NCBI GenBank assembly: GCA_022478985.1
Contig: JAKSZP010000180.1
Coordinates: 62,001 to 126,000 of the forward strand
DNA from: Massospora cicadina
Taxonomy: Eukaryota > Entomophthoromycota > Entomophthoromycetes > Entomophthorales > Entomophthoraceae
Length of the DNA: 64,000 bases
Direction: 5' to 3'
In this document: positions 12,916 through 24,459 of the stretch, piece by piece
Layout: every line of letters starts with the position of its first letter
Numbering within the stretch: the first letter of the stretch is position 1
Program-made: the position numbers and the translations under genes
The notes under the pieces: model-generated
Databases searched by the model: none
Told to the model about the DNA's origin: nothing
Seen by the model: only the letters and a program-made list of their open reading frames with translations

Positions 12916-13775
12916 TGTAAGGAGAGTGTCTATAACTCTCCTGTTCCCAGCGTGGCAGTGCGCGGTGCACCAAGCCAACGCCAGGGAACTAGCCGTTAGT
13001 GCCAACACGATTAAAGCCCAGCATAGTGTGCTTGAGCAATAACCACTTAGGCATACAATAGTGAATTTTATAATAAAAACCCCTATAAAGGCGACGCGGT
13101 GCACATGTAGAATGGGGCTAAGCGGCCCAGGTTGGAGGAATCCTGGGCGGACAAATGGTGCACGAGGGGAGAGCTGCATGGTACTTGCAATGTCAAGGGT
13201 AATGGAGCGCGAGACCTCCTCAAAGAGGTTCACACACAGGAGCAATCAGAATATCATAAGATTTTAAAGAAATAATGTAAACGGTGTAAAGGTTTATTTG
13301 GGAAGTTGACCAGCAAGGACTGTTGGTTGGGAAAAATGTATTTAAGATTGGATGGGGAAATTGGGGTTATGCCGCAGTGGGCCCAAGCAGTGACTCACCA
13401 ATAGGGCAATACTGCCATCCAAGTCAGTGTAATAGGCCAAAACTGACTTCACTCGAGTGATCAACTGAAGTTGGTTTTGACCCAAGCGCGTTATTTTGTA
13501 GATGGAACAAGTTTCAAATCCCCATTCCTCGACTAACTGAACTATACCATCCGCCTTTATTTGGAAGATATTTCATTTTAACGCATGGCCCAATGTCAGG
13601 GGCTGGGCACTCAGCACCCCACTAGGACCAACCTGGGCATATTTTGCCTTTACCCAGCGCTGGTCTAGGGTGTGCTTCAGGTCTGGGAGGCCCTGTAGCT
13701 TCACCTTTTGGGCCTCCAGGCGCCCAGCCTTATATTTGGGGTTGATCCTCACTATTATGTCATTTTTACATGACA
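12916..13775 (-). repeat. Solo LTR of family D inside element C
   Basis: An 860 bp sequence that on the minus strand starts TGTCATGTAAAAATGACAT and ends CACTCTCCTTACA, matching the ends of the LTRs of full-length element D (41428 onward and 52643-53532). It is flanked by a perfect TAACT duplication (12911-12915 and 13776-13780). No internal D sequence is present, so the internal region was removed by recombination between its two LTRs after insertion. Confidence 0.92.
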
Positions 13776-13780
13776 TAACT

Positions 13781-16400
13781 TATGTGTGGGTTGCTTTCAT
13801 GAGGGCTTTGAGCGCGCGCAAATCAAGAACTCTGCCACATATTTTTTATCTTTTTGTAGTCTGGCCAATGAATACTTCCTGCGCACCAAGTTGATCATCT
13901 TTGCAACCCCTGGATGTCCTGTCAGTGGGCGATCATGTGATGACTGCAGCACTTCCCACTGCAGTGATGGGTTTGGAACCCATATCCATGAGTCATGGCA
14001 TATTATTCCATTTTTCCTTCTGTATGTGCGATGCAGACTGTGCCGCTGGCCCTCTGCTGTTTCCACCATAACCATCACCCAAATGAAGACCTTATTTGCT
14101 TTCTTTGGATCTCCCTTTCCAGTAGATCCTCGTCACTCACCATCATGACGAATTGGTCTTCCCAGAGCATGGTTGCTGTGCTGTACTTTTCCAACTCAAA
14201 CATCTTGTACTCTAGCCCCGCATCCTGGCTCAACCAATTGGCTATGGTGTTAACAGCTCCCAGATGGTATTCCACTTGGAAATCATAAAGATTCAGCTCC
14301 ACATGCTAACAAACTTGGCGCTGATTTATTTTTCCTGGGCTCTTGGTAATATTCCAGTGCCCGACGGTCTGTGCATACTATGATGGGGTGTTAGGCATAC
14401 AACAAGTGGTGCTGTCACTCCTGAAGCGCCGCAACCACCGCCAGTAGCTCCTTGTCATATATTGGGTAATTTGTTTCTGCAGGGATCATTTTTTGACTGA
14501 AATAACACACCAGGTGCTCCAACCCATCTTCCCCCTTCTGTAGGAGTACCGCTCCCAATGAAAAGTTTGAGGCATCTGTTTCCACCACGTAAGGTTTTCC
14601 TGGATCTGGATGGTCAAGGACTGGCGCTGAAATGAGCTTCTCTTTCAGCAGGTTGAATGCCCGCTCCTCTTCTTCCTCCCATTCAAATGGTACCTTCTGC
14701 GTCAGTCACATAAGTGGCAAGGCTAATTACGATAGATTTTTGTTAAACCTCCTGAGGAAGTTTTCAATTCCCAGGAAACTTCTCACCCCTGTCTGATCAG
14801 TTGGAGCCTTCCATGCGTGTACCACCTGGATCTTATTGGGGCACACCCCAGGCCTTTCCCAAATATCACATTTCTTAGGAATATGACTGACTCCCAGTTA
14901 AACTCACATTTCGAAGGCTTGAGCCATAAGCCTGCCTCAACCAACGCCTTCAAGACCTCCCGCACATCCTGTACATGAGCCTCCTGGGAACGTGAGAACA
15001 CCAGGACGTCATCCATATAAGCAATACAACATTGGCTGATAAATTGATAGAGTACTTGGTCAATCATTCGTTGAAATACTGCCAGGGCATTTTGCAGCCC
15101 AAATGGCATGACTCGGTATTGGAACATTCCAAGGTGACACTTGAACGCCGTGTATCTTTGGTGCTCCGGCCTCACAGGTACCTGGTTGAAAGCATCTGCC
15201 AAATTGAGCTTGGTGAAAATGTTGCATCCCATGACCATTGGCAAGATATCCTTTATTAGCGGCATTGGGTAAGGGTCTGGTTCCATGACCTCATTTAACC
15301 TCTGATAATCCACGCATGGCTGTAACTCTCCACTTGCCTTGGGCACTAGTAACACTGGAGATACCACAGCTGATTTTGATGGCTCAATAAAACCTTCACT
15401 CAACATTGAAACTCACATGGTCCTCCAATGTGGCTTTGGCTCGTTTATTCAACGGATAGACTGGACAACCATGAGGAAGTTTGGACCCTTCCTTAAACTG
15501 GAAAGAGAATGTGATTGGCCCAGTGGGGGAAAACGGCGAATCCTGCTTTGGACCAAAGACCCCCACAAAATCTTAGTATTCTGCAGGTAAGACCTCTTCC
15601 TGCATGGCCCCAGGGTTCAAGGCTCATCTAAATTATGGTTTCCCACTAACAGATTACACTTCATCAGTGGGCCACTCCTAGGGTACAGGGTAATGGTACT
15701 GGCAGGTACATCGATCTGAGGTCTGAACTGATGCCACCAGCTAATCCCAAACACTACCGGATGGGTCAGGTTCTCAATTTCACAAAACTGCGTCCAAAAC
15801 CTGAATGGGGCCTGCTGTACCTTCACCAAATAGCATACGCGCCATGATGGCGCCCTCCATGAGGCATCAGCAAAAACCATTACTGGTTCTTCCTGCACCT
15901 GCAGCTTCAAAAGCTCTGCCAATGCCAATTCAATGTAATTCTCTTCCACCCCAGTATCTATCAGGGCCATTGTCCTTTCCATTTCTCCATCCATATGCAG
16001 CTCTATGGGGATAATCAGGCGATAATAAAGTGAAGAAGGAAGTTTATTTTTGGATGAGCCTTTCACTTGCGAATTGGCTGATGGAAATTTCGACATATTC
16101 CCTTGGCGCCCTCCCCCTTGAACATTTCCCACGTTTCTTGGGGCTGGGTGCCACCCCCTTGACTGGAACAGCTGCTTACCGGGGATTATCCCTTCCCAGG
16201 CGACATTGATTCCTCCCGCCAGTTCTGAGCCAGTGCTAAATGTTTTTTTACTTGATCTGCTAAAGCCACTTCCTTCCCCCAGCATCGCTTGGACCTTTGC
16301 TGCTGCCAAAGCCGCTAGCAAATCTGCTTGCAACCCCTGGCAGAAAATTCGTGAGGACTGAGAATCTGTAACCTGTACCGCTTTTGCCAAAGGAAGAAAG
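13781..16400 (-). pseudogene. Element C gag end, protease, RT, RNase H and integrase HHCC (broken)
   Basis: Reading the minus strand from right to left: a gag end and aspartic protease (16390-15617) with the active-site triplet in MALIDTGVEENY and a later HPVVFGISWWHQF block; RT (15406-14783) with MPFGLQNALAVFQRMID and an intact YMDD at 15019-15008; RNase H sequence about 14.7-14.3 kb with stops; and the integrase zinc-binding domain (14078-13797) with HDRPLTGHPG and CARSKPS. No CCHC knuckle is visible in gag. The protease-gag block is unusually open (257 codons), so decay is moderate. Confidence 0.85.
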
Positions 16401-16932
16401 ACCCACGCATACTAATCTACATAGCTATGTCCATGGCTGACTGATAATGATGCCAACCAGCCTCATATTTTGCTTCGTCCAGACATGCTGCCTGGTCAAT
16501 CATCTCAACACACTAAACCATTGAATTTGGCAAAATGTCCTGTTCCTCAATGAGTTCCTGGAACTATCCCACCAATTCTGGAGGTAATGCATCCTCCATC
16601 TGGGTTAGTTGTAGTGCAAGAGGGTTTTCCCCCCGTTGCCTGTGCCAAAAGTGCCTGGAATCAGATCCATGCCATTACCTGGTGAAGTTTATCTATTGCC
16701 TCCATAGATAATGCCACACGTCTGGTAAGTTTTTTTGGCTTTGTCTAGACCACTATGGTTTGCTGAGTTGTTGCCCCCCATAATTGTCCTACTTTGCGTA
16801 GCAAAAATGCCAATGAAAATCCTACCATAACCACAGTCAACTGATGTCAGTTCCATTCCTCCACACTGGTAACCACCGCTTCTTCCTGGGGCCCCCACAA
16901 TACAGAAAGGAAGGTATTTGATTTTTGTTTTA
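16401..16932 (-). pseudogene. Element C gag N-terminal region and leader (degraded)
   Basis: On the minus strand this holds short broken frames upstream of the gag-protease block, including a stretch at about 16.7 kb readable as SMEAIDKLHQVMAW. It lies directly after the 5' LTR, where leader and gag start are expected. No recognisable motif beyond position. Confidence 0.45.
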
Positions 16933-17608
16933 TGTAACGCACAGGTTCTTGCCAATACATGACAAATGAGTTGGGCAGCACCATCCATGTCACCGACCAC
17001 AAGACTGATAGTCCTATGGAGAACCACCCTCTTGCCCATGCACCATTTCCTGAATTTCCAATGCATTTGTGGACTAGAGTTCTGGAGATGCTGCAAGTGA
17101 GCATAAAGCCTGTCCCCATGATAGTGCCAAAAACGAGGCCAAAGCCTAGCCTAGCTCACTTGCAGAGCTCATGGTTCAAGTTATTCTTGAATAAATTTCT
17201 TATATAAATAAAGCTTCTTTTTAGAGCAGGCTAACTTAAACTATAACTGTGTTTTTCTGATTGAGAAAATGAAACTGCATTTGAAGTTGCCGTTTTCTTG
17301 GTTCTAAAGCATTTCTCATAAGTTTAATATATTTAATTTTAAATTAAGCTCTCAAGTGATAACCACACTTTTGCACATGCAAATCTCGAGTCTCACATAA
17401 TGAAAATTCAGAGGATTCGAGATACTGGGCATTTGATACACCAGATCAATCCTCTTTGTGATTCCCCAAATTCTCACCTATGACTTCCATTATGAGTGAT
17501 TCTAGTAATTGGTTCAACTTCAGAAATCTGACCTCTGAATTCATGCATGAATTTGAACTGATAATTACAAGGTCGATGTGCAGATCCAGCTGGCTTCAAT
17601 CCATCGCA
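16933..17608 (-). repeat. Element C 5' LTR
   Basis: Partner of 11168-11842. It starts TGTAACGCACAGG on the plus strand and ends just before CATAA at 17609-17613. Confidence 0.92.
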
Positions 17609-17613
17609 CATAA

Positions 17614-18515
17614 GAATACAACTGGATACCAACTGGTTCGCCCTGGATTTGCCTGGCATATGGTGTCCATTGATGTGATGGGACCGCTGACAATGAGCAC
17701 AGGGGGAGTCAAGTACATAATAGTTGCTATTGACCATCTGACAAGATGGGTCAAGATAAGGCCCTGGCAAAAGTAGATGCTACCAGCACCGCGAAGTTCA
17801 TCCTGGATCAAGTAGTATAACAACATGGATGCCCACAGTTCCTGCTTAGTGATAATGGGACAAACTTCACATCTTATATGATCCCGCGAATTAATGAGAT
17901 AATGGGGATCATTGGAGTCATGTCTTTACCCTACTGGCCGGAGACAAATGGACTAGTAGAACAAGTGAATGGGACGCTAGCCATGACGCTGAGGAAGCTG
18001 GTTGCAGTAAGAACTTCCACGTGGGGAACATACCTGAGTTTGGTGACGTTTTCCTACAATATCAGTCATTATACAGCGATGAGAAAAACACCATTTGAAT
18101 TGCTACACTGGATGAAGGCCGCGTTGCCACCAGTTTTATATTTGGTGGTGGAACCAACATTGGGGATGAGTGCTGAACAGTACTTGAACCAACTGACAAA
18201 TATTATGATTGAGATGCAATTGCAAGCATTCAATATGACTTTAAAGAAGATGATACAAGCGAAAACAATGGACAATAAGAACTACCAGCCTTAGCAGAAT
18301 ATTAAATAGGCAAAAAAGTTACCTATTGTGATAAACATGGTTTTGTAAGAAGAAAAAAACTGGATGCATTGTGGTTTAGTCCATTTGAGATTTTTGCCAA
18401 GACGGTGACTGACGCCTACTCCATCAAGAATCTCTTGGATGGAAGAGTTGTAAATAGAGTCCATGCTAAATATTTGAAGCGATGGATTGATGGAAAAAAA
18501 CAAAAGAGTTCCTGA
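17614..18515 (+). pseudogene. Element B pol, second part: integrase core and C-terminal domain
   Basis: Continues the integrase frame cut at 11162. The first catalytic Asp is in WHMVSIDVMGPL. The second region reads LLSDNGTNFTS-like sequence around 17.84 kb in a shifted frame, and the catalytic Glu lies in the ETNGLVEQVNGTL block at about 17.95 kb. ORF 17878-18294 covers the core end. A GPY/F-like tail (LDALWFSPFEIF and VHAKYLKRW) follows to about 18515. No chromodomain follows. Confidence 0.85.
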
Positions 18516-18835
18516 AGGACTGATGAACCATTAAGCTGGACATTTCCTGATGATTAGGTCAAGTCTGAAAGAAGGACCTTTGAACCAATCTAGATGGCTA
18601 AGTCTGAAAAAAGGACCTCTCAACCATAGAAAACTGGTAGGTTTATGAATACCTAGGACCCAGTTTGGAGGAAAAAGAAAGAAAGATGGATCGCTGAACC
18701 AAAACAAGGTCAAGTCCCATGGAAAAAAAGAAAGAAAAAATGAAATATTGATAAAAAATATCGGGAAAAAATATTTATAAAACGCATAGTAAACTAATAT
18801 ATTTTTATAACCTTTATTTTTATTGATTATCTTCA
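18516..18835 (+). other. Element B post-integrase purine-rich spacer
   Basis: An imperfect direct repeat around AAGTCTGAAAGAAGGACC and AAGTCTGAAAAAAGGACC (about 18563 and 18601) is followed by GAAAGAAAGA and long A-runs, then AT-rich sequence. No ORF is supported. Confidence 0.4.
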
Positions 18836-19035
18836 ATGTGAGGATGATTCTGCAAATGTCGCCTCTTGGGGGAGGGAGGATGGATCACACTAGGAATGAA
18901 TAGCCCATCAAAATCAATGTGAGATCAGATGCTAGAGAGGGCTAGACCTACACAATACCAAGTTCTTTGAGAGGATGCAGATCCCCATGAGAAAGCGACT
19001 AGGGGAAGGTAAATTGAAATGTTGGAAGAAGTCAA

Positions 19036-19992
19036 TCACAAAACCCCAGGGTAGGGAGGGAAGTAACAGTATAGAAAGAGGCAGTCTGCAAATAACCCCA
19101 AGTAATCCCAATATGGTACTAGAGCCAGAAGATTAGTCTTGAGCGCCTGCTGACAGGCTTTATCAAGAACGCCAGACATATGGGCCAGCAGCGAACAAGG
19201 GATACTGGATGGAGGTTGCCAAATTATGTTCCCTATTAAAGCCATCAGCGGAAAATACCAATGGGAAGTGCTGGAAATGAGATAGTCGTGCAGGGAGCAA
19301 ATGGCATCCTACAAGCAATGACTTTGGGCTTCTTGGAAGCTGAAGCTGAAGGAACAATGGAACCCAGGAGAGGCTGGAAGCTTCATGGACCAACTTCAAA
19401 GAACTTGGCTGGCAAAGCAAAGAGCATAAGTGGTGATATCCCAATATAGGATGTTCTCAAGATCGGAGGGATTCAGCACTAGGGATAAAGCCTCAGTGAC
19501 TTGGGCCTGTAATTCAGCATAGGGGAGTCCAAAATGAATACTGTTACCAATGGTGAGCTCAGTAGCCTAGACAGTGGGTTTGTAGTATTGTCCGAGTCAG
19601 AAGAGGAACTCAGGAAGCAAGTCCTACCTGGCAATAAAGAAGCAATAAAGAGCAAAGGGAATAATTTCAGGAGCATCCACGATGATGTTTAGCACATCTG
19701 TGAAAGGAGCCAAATCCAGGAGAGTTTTAAAATCCAACTCAGGAATTGACAACAGAGGGAGAATGAGCCACGAGTCATTCAAAACGATTGCTAGCCAGTT
19801 TTCCAAAGGGTTGGTTATCGTTTCTGGTAGCTCCACAGAAGGACTAGCCGCAGGTGCCAGACTAGGCGTATGAGTCCTGAAAGGACCATAGAAGAGGTTC
19901 TGGCGTTCATCCCAACTCAACTGCTGGAAGTGCTGAAGATCTTGATCAGAAAAACTGTTTAGTAGCTGTTGATACCGCGACTTGAAATTTAA
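19036..19992 (-). pseudogene. Antisense accessory ORF in the 3' part of element B, unknown function
   Basis: Minus-strand open segments at 19920-19624 (extending upstream to about 19992), 19676-19479, 19444-19163 and 19245-19036 follow one another with a frame change at each step, as expected of one long decayed frame of about 300 codons. The N-terminal part reads SFSDQDLQHFQQLSWDERQN and then GPFRTHTPS. I do not recognise the family. It lies between the integrase and the 3' LTR on the strand opposite to gag-pol. Antisense ORFs in this position are known from some plant Gypsy elements, but homology to those is not claimed. Confidence 0.35.
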
Positions 19993-20577
19993 TATGTGAG
20001 CTGGATGAGAGGGGGGATGTTGGACTTATATGGAGTCGACATTATGCACTCTACAATCCATTAAGCTCTAATTTTGGAGAAATTGATCTCAAAATTAATG
20101 GGATAAGCTCTCCAAGAGAAGAATTAAGAATGACATAAACCAAGAGGTTATAAGAATAAAATTTCAAGGACAAACATAAATAAGCATTCTTAATTGGGCT
20201 GTGAAATGAACATTGATGGCAAGAGTCTCCTGTCTAGGACAAGGAGAAAATCAGGAAATCGAGGACGCCAGACCAAGAATCCTGAATATGACAGAAGGTC
20301 ATATGCCCAAATGGGGGAAAACTAGATCCTAGGACTAATATTGTCATGAGTAAATCGATCAGCCTGACACAACAGTAGATCATTGGGACTGCACTCTGAG
20401 TAGGCAGTAGCGAGGAGGAAGAGGAAGAAAGCTGCATGCCTAATGTCATCCCAAGAAGCTTTGAGTATTGGTGATTGTACTCCACTTGAGCCAATGAAGT
20501 ATTCGACCAAGTGTCTAAAGTGGTATTCTCATGCCCTGGTCCTTTTCTCGCTGGAAATCTAGGAAAGAGGGGGGATG
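19993..20577 (+). other. Element B 3' untranslated region with two polypurine tracts
   Basis: Two near-identical purine tracts occur: GAGAGGGGGGATG at about 20009-20021, followed by TTGGACTT, and AAAGAGGGGGGATG at about 20564-20577, followed by the 3' LTR start TGTTGGG. The second is the functional position. The first may be a central-type or ancestral tract. No supported ORF lies between them. Confidence 0.55.
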
Positions 20578-21737
20578 TGTTGGGATTTTGCCCATATTAC
20601 CAGCCTACTAGATTACCAGGAATCACTAGGGGATAATTCCCTAATGTGGGGTGAATTGGAAATCTGATGACCCTGATTTTGGAGTAACTATGTTTGGGGG
20701 ATTTTGGGATATTCGCCTGGTCATATCCATCAGGGATCTATCCGGATAAATGCTAAGATCTTGATGGGTGGAGTTGCCAACAAAATTGGGGCATCTGATA
20801 GTGATTAACTATCAGGTGTTCCAATTGGGATTGGTCAGGTTTTATCACCAACTCATTGGGAATGTAAGTAGTAAGTTGTGAGGCGAGTGATGCCTCCTGC
20901 AACTAGCACATTGATCAGTTGGTTTGTGACCTGCCTTAATAGGTAACAAGTCCCATTACCTAAGCAGGTCGCTAGCCAAATATGATTGGTTCGTTTGGAT
21001 CAAGAGGAAAATATTAGGGACATGTTTTCTGACTCTTTCCATTTAGTTCTCAAGGATGTTCAATGACAGAATCCTAGCCGGGATGGAGAATACCATCGCT
21101 GCTGAGATGAGGATGGGTGATTCAATGGCAACGGATGCCGTTTCATCAAAGAGGTGTCTACCAAGGGTTAGATGACCAAATCCCTTCTATAAATTCCCTA
21201 GAATTTACTAATAATAAAAAACAATTAAAACAAGTTATATAGTACTACAGTGATACAGTTCTATAGTTTTCATCTGGTATATAATTTAAGTAGTAAAGTT
21301 TATCAGCATTCAATTGTTCTATTCTTCTCAAGGATATCATTGCTGTGTGAGATAATTGGGAGACTCTTTAAGGAAAAGAGTAAAGATCTGAGCGGGGATC
21401 TAGAGAAGAAGGAGAAACAATAGGGGATTGCTGCTGACTGTGTGTTGAACTGAAAAAACTGTCACCAGGGAATCTCAGAGAAGATCAGGTTGGATAGTAT
21501 GAGGGAACGAATCCCTATATCAAGAAATCTCAAGTATTCTGAGTGGAAATACTTGCTGAGCGTTGAGCAAATATCTAAGGATTCCATTCAAATACAGATA
21601 ATAGTTTTAATACTATTCTCAACTGATAATATCAAATACTATTTGACGTGGACGAATTGCACAAGAACTGAACCTGTGCAAGTAATAAGTTTGTAGGAGT
21701 TATTTGCTGATAATAACCAGAACCATAAATTTTTACA
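20578..21737 (+). repeat. Element B 3' LTR
   Basis: Starts TGTTGGGATTTTGCCC and ends TTTTTACA. Partner of 6066-7224. Confidence 0.92.
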
Positions 21738-21838
21738 ATTATAAAGAAGATTTTATCTTTTAGGCTAAAATTAGTACCTTATTTCACCTCTGACTCTCCC
21801 ATTGGTTTAAAAATAGTCATCTCTATACTGTTTGAGGC
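21738..21838 (-). pseudogene. Element A interior remnant between elements B and E
   Basis: A 101 bp slice separating the right end of B from the left end of E. Its last five bases, GAGGC, are the target duplication of E. On the nesting model it belongs to the end of the integrase region of A. Confidence 0.45.
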
Positions 21839-22591
21839 TGTTGGGCTTCCATTTTTTAGCTTGATGGTGATATGTTTAAAAAGATCAACATTCAATACTT
21901 AAGCTAAATAAGTCACACAATAAGTAAATTTTTATTCTAATAGAGTTCAAGTTACCACTTAGGTCCCATCAGCTAGAGTATCCGTCTTATTTTAAGTATG
22001 GCAAAATGGACTTATTAAAGTCAAGTACCAAAATGACATGGAAATAATGATGTAACTTTGTTATAATATATAGAAGGGTTTTATATGTTGCATTAAATAG
22101 TATAAACACATAAAGATAAAAGGATTAAAGTTAAATAGGAAGAATCTGGAAGGTAGGCTCATGGTCAGGTGATGTATTCTAGATGGTTTGATGCCTTTTT
22201 ATCATATTTTGATATGGCGAAATGATGAGTTGAATACCCAAGCTTGGTGATACTGGGGGTCAATTAGGCTGATAATTTGACAACTTCTTTATTATTACCT
22301 TTTTTGGGTTCATATTAATTTTCTGCTTCAAGTGCTACTTAGAAAGTTGTCACCTGACCTTCTGATGATCCATCATTGTGATGAGCCAGGAATTTATCTT
22401 AATATCTTAGGCTCAGATTGGTTCATTGGAGTTTCCCTAGAGTTAAATAGAGCTGCGCTGACTATTAATTTCTCCAGGTAATTTATTGAGGTAACGCTTT
22501 TAACCACCTTCTTGGTCTAGAATCACTTCTGTCATGGGAGTCAAAAGATTAATACTATTCCTATCAATTCCAATATAGAATATCTTAAATA
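21839..22591 (-). repeat. Element E 3' LTR
   Basis: Starts TGTTGGGCTTCCATTTTTT on the plus strand, shared with 31345. Its right end abuts the minus-strand purine tract TTTGAGGGGA. Confidence 0.88.
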
Positions 22592-23554
22592 TCCCCTCAA
22601 AGAATATTGTGGATGAGTACCAATGCAATAATTGGCTATAAATACAGTTGATTGTTACTTTAGCTTCCAAAGACTTTATTGAGTATTCATTTCCATGTTT
22701 GTAAGTGATAGTGTATGGCATATTCCAGATGGAATCTAATTTTCTCCTCGCCACTATTCAATTGTGATAATATAAGACTAAGCTTGAAATCTCAAAAAGG
22801 GTAAAGGTTGACAAGTGACATGCTACCTGACCTTCTCTTGTAATCGCTATACTAAATTCATCATTGCCTCTGACTGAAGTTCTATTATCTTCTGACTAAT
22901 CTTCATAACCTTTCTTGAGCTCTTCAGCATTATTAATGGTGAATTCACGAGATATAAGGTTAGTACTAATTCTCTTCTGTATAGAGCCTTGAAGAGAAAT
23001 AGTTTGTATTGATGGAAACTTATCCAGCAAGCCATTAATTCAATTTGGAGGTATTGTTCCCAGTGTAATGGATTGGTAGTAGCAATCTTACATAATATTG
23101 AAACTAATGTTCCATTTTCTACTTCTAAATTCCCGTTATCTGTGGTTTTGTAATACGCTGAGGTTGGCTATGTTCCCTTGCTCGCGGTTAAGATCCTCAC
23201 AACTATTGAAGTAAAGTTCTTTTCATTATCACACAGCAGTACCTGCAGGCAGCCATGCTTAGTAAATATTTTTGATATAAAAAATTAGCAGTAGCTTTAG
23301 TATTCTGTACAGGAATGGAAATTGCTTTGTATACATTAAAAATAGTCAATCTCCACAAGGATTTAACAATTTTCTCCTGATGATTCAGGTAGTGGACCTA
23401 TGACCTTAATTTGATGGCGTGAAACGTTTTCTGAGTGGTCATGGGCTAATACTTGTACTTGGGATTATGCGGCTGCTTTTTACAAGTGATGCTGCGTCTA
23501 GTACTTACACTACAGAGTCCAGTATATCTTTCAAATAGTAGTCATCTTTAATCC
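22592..23554 (-). pseudogene. Element E integrase core and C-terminal domain (broken)
   Basis: The minus-strand frame 22754-22592 encodes a GPY/F-type integrase tail (ARRKLDSIWNMPYTITYKHG). Upstream fragments around 23.39 kb read IGPLPESSGEN and correspond to the start of the integrase core. Many stops are present. The zinc-binding part continues beyond the solo LTR. Confidence 0.75.
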
Positions 23555-23559
23555 ATTTG

Positions 23560-24454
23560 TGTATGGAGAGTGTCTATAACTCTCCTGTTCACAGCGGGGT
23601 TGTTCACGGCGCTTAGCCCCAACGCCAGGGAACTAGTCGTCAGTAATAAGGTGACTAGAGCCCCGCAGAGGGTGCTGGAGCTGAATTAACTTAAGGCGAA
23701 GGTGGTTAATGAGATAAAAAACCAGAAACTGGACAAACAACAAGTCTGTGGTGGACCCCAAAGTGGAGTCCATACCCAAGAGTTGCTTTGGGCTGGAGTG
23801 CAAGGGTGGTACAGTCTGGAGGGGACCAGGGAGGCCCAGAAATGCACCAGAGGAGAGAGTTACAGTTGTACAATTCCAACGAATAATGTTGCATAAGACC
23901 TCCTCAAAGAGGTCTGAGCACAGGTTCGCCCAAGACAACACAAAGAAAACATATACTAATGAAGGGTTTTTATTATAAAGGAAATCAACCAATGAGAGAG
24001 GTTGGTCTTGAGTAAACAAATTTAAGGAAATTTTGGGGAACAATCGTTGATGGAAGTGGTGTTAAGCTCATGTGCACCAATAAGTCCTGCTTCCATTGGG
24101 CAGTGTACTAAAGCTGGTAATCGACTAAATTGGGTTATCATTTGTAGGTAAGGCTGACCCAACCTGGAAATTTCAAAAACTGAACAGGTTTCAAAACCCC
24201 GCTCACTGAGAAACTGAAGTGAACCGTCGTTGTTATTATGTAGCTGATTCGTTTTAATGCACCTGCTTTAATGCAGGGCCAAACTTCTCTCACATCCCCA
24301 GGACCAACCTGGGCATATCTCTCCTTAATCCAGCGTTGGTCTAAGGTATGTTTTAGGTCAGGGAGGCCTGCCAATTTCACCTTTTTGGCTTCCTGACGTG
24401 CAGCTTTATCCTTACTATTGGTCCCCACAATTATGTCATCCTCAATACATGACA
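23560..24454 (-). repeat. Solo LTR of family D inside element E
   Basis: An 895 bp sequence with the same termini as the D LTRs (minus strand TGTCATGTATTGAGG ... CTCTCCATACA), flanked by a perfect ATTTG duplication at 23555-23559 and 24455-24459. It lies inside the integrase HHCC domain of E. Open frames within it on both strands are not genes. Confidence 0.92.
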
Positions 24455-24459
24455 ATTTG

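Larger units (their letters stand above)
11168..17608 (-). mobile_element. Element C: minus-strand chromovirus inserted in the integrase of B
   Basis: LTRs at 11168-11842 and 16933-17608 (675 and 676 bp, roughly 87 percent identical by eye) start TG and end CA when read on the minus strand, and are flanked by CATAA. The minus-strand interior encodes gag, an aspartic protease, RT with YMDD, RNase H, integrase and a C-terminal chromodomain. That domain order defines the chromovirus branch of Ty3/Gypsy; chromodomains in this group direct integration to modified histones. No TGG-type primer-binding site follows the 5' LTR (right end), so self-priming is possible, as known for Tf1-like elements. 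A solo LTR of family D interrupts the integrase. Confidence 0.92.
6066..21737 (+). mobile_element. Element B: plus-strand Ty3/Gypsy retrotransposon, split by element C
   Basis: Long direct repeats (6066-7224 and 20578-21737, about 1160 bp, well over 90 percent identical by eye) are the LTRs. A primer-binding site follows the 5' LTR and a polypurine tract (AGGAAAGAGGGGGGATG) abuts the 3' LTR. The order between them is gag, protease, RT, RNase H, integrase, as in Ty3/Gypsy. No chromodomain follows the integrase; instead about 2 kb holds antisense ORF sequence. Element C is inserted inside the integrase, and the integrase frame resumes exactly on the other side with a duplicated CATAA. Flanking pentamers ATGAT and ATTAT are only a four out of five match, so the TSD of B itself has decayed. 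The element is dead, with many stops in gag and pol. Confidence 0.9.

Noticed and set aside
13573..13894. ORFs inside the solo LTR region
   Set aside because: They lie wholly or mostly within the 860 bp solo LTR and have no coding motifs.
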